Source: Pedobacter rhodius
GTDB lineage: Bacteria > Bacteroidota > Bacteroidia > Sphingobacteriales > Sphingobacteriaceae
Assembly (NCBI RefSeq): GCF_027213645.1
Contig: NZ_JAPWGL010000003.1
Span: 496,001-560,000, forward strand
Reading direction: 5' to 3'
DNA: 64,000 bases
Below are positions 60,877-64,000 of this stretch, piece by piece. Position 1 is the first letter of the stretch; the number at the start of each line of letters is the position of its first letter. The position numbers and the translations under genes were made by a program. Below the pieces are notes generated by a model. It was given only the letters and a program-made list of their open reading frames with translations. It had not been told where the DNA came from and did no database searches.

Positions 60877-60920
60877 CAAATTAATCAGCAACACGTATAT
60901 TTGAATAACGTACACGTGTT
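60873..60920 (+). promoter_or_regulatory. Promoter and operator of the toxin-antitoxin pair
   Basis: TTG (60873-60875), a 20-base spacer and TATATTTG (60896-60903) make the promoter. AACACGT (60890-60896) and ACGTGTT (60914-60920) form an inverted repeat around the -7 box, ending at the ATG. This fits self-repression by the ribbon-helix-helix antitoxin. Confidence 0.75.
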
Positions 60921-61160
60921 ATGACAACAAAACTAACTTTAACGGTTGAAAAGGCTACTATTGAAAAAGCTAAATTATATGCTAGACATACTGGACGCAG
61001 TTTGTCTGAACTGGTAGAGAAGTATTTGGAAACAATAACCTATGATGAAAAACCTACAATTTCTTCAAAACTAAAATCAATTGTTGGAGTAGTAAAATTG
61101 CCCGATGATTTTGATGAAGAGGCAACACTTAGAGAGTATTTTGAACGAAAACACTTATGA
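60921..61160 (+). CDS. Antitoxin of VapBC-like pair (ribbon-helix-helix, DUF6364-like)
   Basis: A 79-residue protein with a ribbon-helix-helix N-terminus: KLTLTVEKATIEKAKLYARHTGRSLSELVEKYLETI. The acidic tail (KLPDDFDEEATLREYFERKHL) is the probable toxin-binding part. This matches DUF6364-type antitoxins. Its last codons overlap the PIN toxin start by four bases (ATGA). It likely represses its own promoter, where a palindrome overlaps the -7 box. Confidence 0.9.
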   Translation: MTTKLTLTVEKATIEKAKLYARHTGRSLSELVEKYLETITYDEKPTISSKLKSIVGVVKLPDDFDEEATLREYFERKHL

Positions 61161-61570
61161 AAAAAGTATTTGTTGATACGAATATAATTGTTGATTTAAT
61201 AGCAGATAGAAGGCCTTTCAGTAAATTCGCAATAGAAATTTTTGATAAGGCTGAAAGACAGGAAGTTCAATTATTTACCTCATCTCATGCAATTGCTACA
61301 GCACACTATTTATTAAAAAAATATTTAGAGGATAAACTTTTGAGGCAAGTAATCTATAATTTATTAGAATATATCGAACTAATTGCTGTAAGTCAGGATA
61401 TTGTGAAAAGGGGATTGAAATCAAAGCATAAAGATTTTGAAGATGCACTACAAATTCTCTGTGCTTATAATATTGAAAAATTAGATTATATCGTAACCCG
61501 AAATATTAAAGACTTTAAAGAATCAGCAATTCCTGTTCTTCCACCAGATGAGTTACTTATAAAACTATAA
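61157..61570 (+). CDS. PIN-domain RNase toxin (VapC-like)
   Basis: A 137-residue PIN-domain ribonuclease. Conserved acidic residues are D7 (KKVFVDTNIIVDLIADRRPF), the middle E near 44, D95 region (KHKDFEDALQILCAYN) and the late D near 114 (DYIVTRNIKDF). It follows the antitoxin with a four-base overlap. It would cleave RNA when free of antitoxin. Its 3' end overlaps the HMA-MauE gene by six bases. Confidence 0.92.
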   Translation: MKKVFVDTNIIVDLIADRRPFSKFAIEIFDKAERQEVQLFTSSHAIATAHYLLKKYLEDKLLRQVIYNLLEYIELIAVSQDIVKRGLKSKHKDFEDALQILCAYNIEKLDYIVTRNIKDFKESAIPVLPPDELLIKL

Positions 61571-62290
61571 GTATATCAGCACCAACATTGCAGCGCTCAT
61601 CGCAATCATAATTGCATCTTCAACAATGGTTACCGTACTCATGGGTAAGTTGAAAACGGCGCCAAGGCAGGCACATTGAATCTTTTTCTTGTTCAACACA
61701 CTCTCTAATACACCTAAAATGCTAACGGTCATCACAATTAAGGTGACCCAGTTTACAATAACGGGCGAAAGGTTAATCGCAAAACTTAAGCCTAAGCCAA
61801 GTTCGATAAAAGCATAAATATAACCCCAGGTGTTAAATTTTTTGGCTACGATATCATACATCGCATAACTTTCGGCAAAAGCTTTCAGGTTTAGCATTTT
61901 GAAAAAAGAAAAAGTTAAGAAAAATCCCCCCATGAAAATCCGCATGAAAGTCATGAAGTTTACGGCGCCCTCCTGCCAGGAAACCACCAATGAAATTACC
62001 GTAACATATCCGAAAATTAATAAGATTGGCTTATAGGTTACCGCCCATGATTTTGTTTCTTCAAACGCTTCAATATGAGATGTTGCAGCAATTTGATATT
62101 TACTTTCAGCACCACCTAAAGCTTCCTGCAGTGTATTTAAACCAACGTGTTTATCCATCGTAATCGTAGCGGAATTCGTGTCTTTTGAAACTTCAACCGA
62201 AGTTACTTCAGGTAAAACCAAAAGGCTACTTTTAACTTTATTTTCGCAACCACCGCAAGTCATTCCGGTAAGTTGATAGGTATGTGTCAT
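61565..62290 (-). CDS. HMA domain-MauE family membrane protein fusion
   Basis: A 241-residue protein. The start at 62290 (MTHTYQLTGMTCGGCENK) is preferred to the ATG at 62308. The first 65 residues are a heavy-metal-associated domain with the metal-binding C12-x-x-C15 motif (TCGGC). The rest has four or five membrane segments of the MauE/DoxX type (VNFMTFMRIFMGGFFLTFSFFKMLN, YIYAFIELGLGLSFAINLSPVI) with a CACLG motif near residue 208. It could bind copper or similar and transfer it or redox equivalents through the membrane. Convergent overlap with the toxin gene. Confidence 0.88.
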   Translation of the reverse strand: MTHTYQLTGMTCGGCENKVKSSLLVLPEVTSVEVSKDTNSATITMDKHVGLNTLQEALGGAESKYQIAATSHIEAFEETKSWAVTYKPILLIFGYVTVISLVVSWQEGAVNFMTFMRIFMGGFFLTFSFFKMLNLKAFAESYAMYDIVAKKFNTWGYIYAFIELGLGLSFAINLSPVIVNWVTLIVMTVSILGVLESVLNKKKIQCACLGAVFNLPMSTVTIVEDAIMIAMSAAMLVLIYL

Positions 62291-62434
62291 AATAAAACGT
62301 TTATACAAATTTACCCATCTGGCAGGCGAAAACCGTTACAGAATAATCATAAAATGTTATAGAATTTTATTCCAACTTATTTCTGTTTAGCCTAAACGCT
62401 ATGCGTTTTGTGAAACTCTGTATTAAAACCAATA

Positions 62435-63259
62435 TCAACCCACCAAAACTGAAGTCATCGTTAACGACCCTCCAACCGCTTTGTCATTAAAGAAAGAAAC
62501 TTCCTCGCTATCTTTCTTCATTCCTAAAGTATAAATTAGGGGTAAATAATGCTCGGGTGTTGGAATGGCCAGCATCGCATCAGCACCTAGATGACGGTAA
62601 TCTATTAAAGGCTTATGGTCGCCATTAGCGATAAGATTTTTGAACTTATCATTCATTTCATTCGCCCAATCATAGCCACCGCCATTAATCATTTCCCAAC
62701 TTAACATGCGAAGATTGTGTACCATATTTCCGCTGCCTAAAACCAGAACACCTTTTTTTCGAAGCGCGTAAATTTCTTTGGCAATTTCGTAATGTTGTTC
62801 CGGCGATTTGGTGTAGTCAATACTTAACTGAAGAACAGGAATATTGGCATCAGGATACATGTGTTTTACAACTGTCCAGGTGCCATGGTCCAAGCCCCAA
62901 TCGTGGTCTAAACCAACATTTGTACTGTGAATCAATTCAGGAATTTCTGCTGCCAGTTTAGCATCGCCGGGCGCCGGATATTGAACATCAAAAAGGGCTT
63001 GCGGAAAGCCGCCGAAATCATGAATGGTTGAGGGGAAATCCATTGCCGTAACAAAAGTTCCGTGGGTATACCAATGTGCCGAAACCACTAATACTGCTTT
63101 AGGAACAGGAATATTTTTTGCCAACCCGGCCCAGCTTTGGCTAAACTCATTGTTTTCAATACCATTCATCGGCGAACCATGGCCAATAAAAATGGTTGGC
63201 ATTAAATCCGTTTGCGGCAAACGTTGAGTAAAACTTCTGAATTGCGATAGTGCTGACAT
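62435..63259 (-). CDS. ygiD: Class III extradiol dioxygenase YgiD
   Basis: A 274-residue enzyme of the 4,5-DOPA dioxygenase-extradiol family. Metal ligands are H27 in TIFIGHGSPM and the histidine in VVSAHWYTHG; further family segments are LDHDWGLDHGTWTVVKHMYPDANIPVLQLSID and VLGSGNMVHNLRML. The C-terminal EHYLPLIYTLGM is also typical. It would open a catechol-type ring; the natural substrate is uncertain. It sits between two short repeats, not part of an obvious operon. Confidence 0.93.
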   Translation of the reverse strand: MSALSQFRSFTQRLPQTDLMPTIFIGHGSPMNGIENNEFSQSWAGLAKNIPVPKAVLVVSAHWYTHGTFVTAMDFPSTIHDFGGFPQALFDVQYPAPGDAKLAAEIPELIHSTNVGLDHDWGLDHGTWTVVKHMYPDANIPVLQLSIDYTKSPEQHYEIAKEIYALRKKGVLVLGSGNMVHNLRMLSWEMINGGGYDWANEMNDKFKNLIANGDHKPLIDYRHLGADAMLAIPTPEHYLPLIYTLGMKKDSEEVSFFNDKAVGGSLTMTSVLVG

Positions 63260-63273
63260 GGCGATAATGACAT

Positions 63274-63329
63274 TGTCATTCTGAGCTTGTCGAAGAACCT
63301 ACAGGCATTTCGACAAGCTCAATTTGACA
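63274..63329. repeat. GTCAT-type hairpin element between ygiD and the YceI gene
   Basis: TGTCATTCTGAGCTTGTCGA (63274-63293) and TTCGACAAGCTCAATTTGAC ending at 63328 are near-perfect inverted repeats, loop about 12. It follows the YceI stop codon. Confidence 0.85.
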
Positions 63330-63341
63330 GGATTATATTAA

Positions 63342-63914
63342 TTATTTTGCTTGAACGAATTCTAAGTTCAATTTGATGGTAACATCTTTTGCAACACCAG
63401 TACCACTCGGGTCGTATTTAATGTTGTAATCCAAACGGTTAATAGTTGTTGTTGCACCAAAACCAGCTTTAGTATTTCCTTGTTGGTCTTTTGCTGTACC
63501 GCCATAAACAACTGCAAATTTCACATCTTTAGTTACATCGCGGATAGTTAATTTACCGGCTAACTCATAATTATTCCCACTCAACTTTTTGAAAGAAGTA
63601 CTTTCAAATTTCATCGTTGGATAAGTTGCAGCATTGAAAAAATCGTCGGTTTTTAAATGACCATCTCTCATGTCGACACCAGTTGTAATGCTGTTAACGT
63701 CAACTGTAAAATTAATTTTTGCATCAGTTAAATCTGGTTTGGCAGCCATAACTGTACCATCAAATTTTTTAAATGAACCATCAACGAAAGAAATGCCCAT
63801 GTGTTTAACCGAGAAGTTAACAAACGAGTGCATTGGGTCGGTTTTCCATGTTGTTTGTGCGAAAGATGCTACGCTAATGGTTGTAGCTATCACGAATAAG
63901 AATAACTTTTTCAT
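63342..63914 (-). CDS. YceI family periplasmic protein
   Basis: A 190-residue exported lipid-binding protein with signal peptide MKKLFLFVIATTISVASFAQ and the YceI barrel: TWKTDPMHSFVNFSVKHMGISFVDGSFKKFDGTV, INFTVDVNSITTGVDMRDGHLKTDDFFNAATYPTMKFES and LAGKLTIRDVTKDVKFAV. The fold is a lipocalin-like beta barrel binding isoprenoid chains. The promoter -7 box (63935-63942) is 20 bases upstream of its start codon. Confidence 0.95.
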   Translation of the reverse strand: MKKLFLFVIATTISVASFAQTTWKTDPMHSFVNFSVKHMGISFVDGSFKKFDGTVMAAKPDLTDAKINFTVDVNSITTGVDMRDGHLKTDDFFNAATYPTMKFESTSFKKLSGNNYELAGKLTIRDVTKDVKFAVVYGGTAKDQQGNTKAGFGATTTINRLDYNIKYDPSGTGVAKDVTIKLNLEFVQAK

Positions 63915-63934
63915 AATCTTGTTTTGTTTTTTAA

Positions 63935-63942
63935 CAAAAGTA
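63935..63942 (-). promoter_or_regulatory. -7 promoter box for the YceI gene
   Basis: On the minus strand, TACTTTTG (63942-63935) matches TAnnTTTG. A small inverted repeat GTAC-gtca-GTAC (about 63940-63951) sits right upstream. No clear -33 TTG. The bases from 63952 to 64000 show no gene. Confidence 0.5.
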
Positions 63943-64000
63943 CGTCAGTACTCAGATTTATGTCTTGATACATGTTAAGAAAATAAGATTTTGCTAAGCC

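Overview
The window reads as a chromosomal segment of a Bacteroidota bacterium, most likely Sphingobacteriaceae and Pedobacter-like. This is inferred from the AT-rich intergenic DNA, promoters of the TTG-N20-TAnnTTTG type, Bacteroidota-typical gene families (DUF4175, DUF2911, GIN/DUF2807, M14 and S9 secreted peptidases, MauE-type membrane protein, PEP carboxylase with a TAHPTQ motif) and characteristic dispersed intergenic hairpins. No rRNA, tRNA, CRISPR array, prophage or insertion sequence was recognised. Two perfect or near-perfect parS-like sites upstream of mnmG are compatible with a position in the origin-proximal part of the chromosome.

Layout. 1-4.8 kb: 3' part of mfd, then an AAA_14/DUF4143 ATPase and a DUF3820 gene behind a four-arm palindromic region. 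5-9.5 kb: FrnE-like DsbA protein, a secreted unknown, and a large secreted M14 peptidase. 9.6-12.4 kb: cobalamin riboswitch and metE. 12.5-20.2 kb: housekeeping genes (thioesterase, cdsA, DUF2007, CPBP protease, dusB, apaG, YugP-like peptidase, DAO-family oxidoreductase, rmuC). 20.2-21 kb: a dead GIY-YIG gene and a three-copy 160-bp tandem repeat. 21-28.7 kb: thiL, a dicarboxylate/amino-acid symporter, the divergent NAD genes nadA and nadB, a gamma-carbonic anhydrase and a lipoprotein. 28.8-32.7 kb: mnmG, the parS-like pair, and an ABC-F ATPase. 33-39.1 kb: GIN-domain protein, a Tat-signal threonine-aldolase-like protein, ybeY and a very long DUF4175 protein. 39.3-46.8 kb: a degradative cluster with a GDPD-GH16 fusion, a Tat-exported phospholipase C, DUF2911, a small membrane protein and a GH9-CE4 fusion. 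46.9-51.5 kb: tetR-tolC-emrA-emrB efflux operon. 51.9-64 kb: ppc, a DUF-thioredoxin-peroxiredoxin operon, S9 peptidase, a degenerate secreted Rossmann-fold protein, BstA-like DinB protein, a VapBC-like toxin-antitoxin pair, HMA-MauE fusion, YgiD dioxygenase and a YceI protein.

Functional links. The NAD genes nadA/nadB perform the first two steps of de novo synthesis from aspartate. metE is placed under B12 control. The phospholipase C and the GDPD half of the adjacent fusion can act in series on phospholipids, and the GH16 and GH9-CE4 enzymes act on beta-glucans or other polysaccharides. The peroxiredoxin and thioredoxin form a peroxide-reducing unit. The efflux operon shows a TetR operator embedded in its promoter.

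No single large undescribed defence or mobile system is evident. The most unusual items are the fused secreted enzymes (GDPD-GH16, GH9-CE4), the Tat-signal threonine aldolase homologue, the palindromic and possibly leaderless promoter of the AAA_14 ATPase, and several families of dispersed intergenic repeats. One repeat family (GTCAT...ATGACA hairpins) is found only downstream of genes and in one place is amplified as a precise 160-bp triplet.
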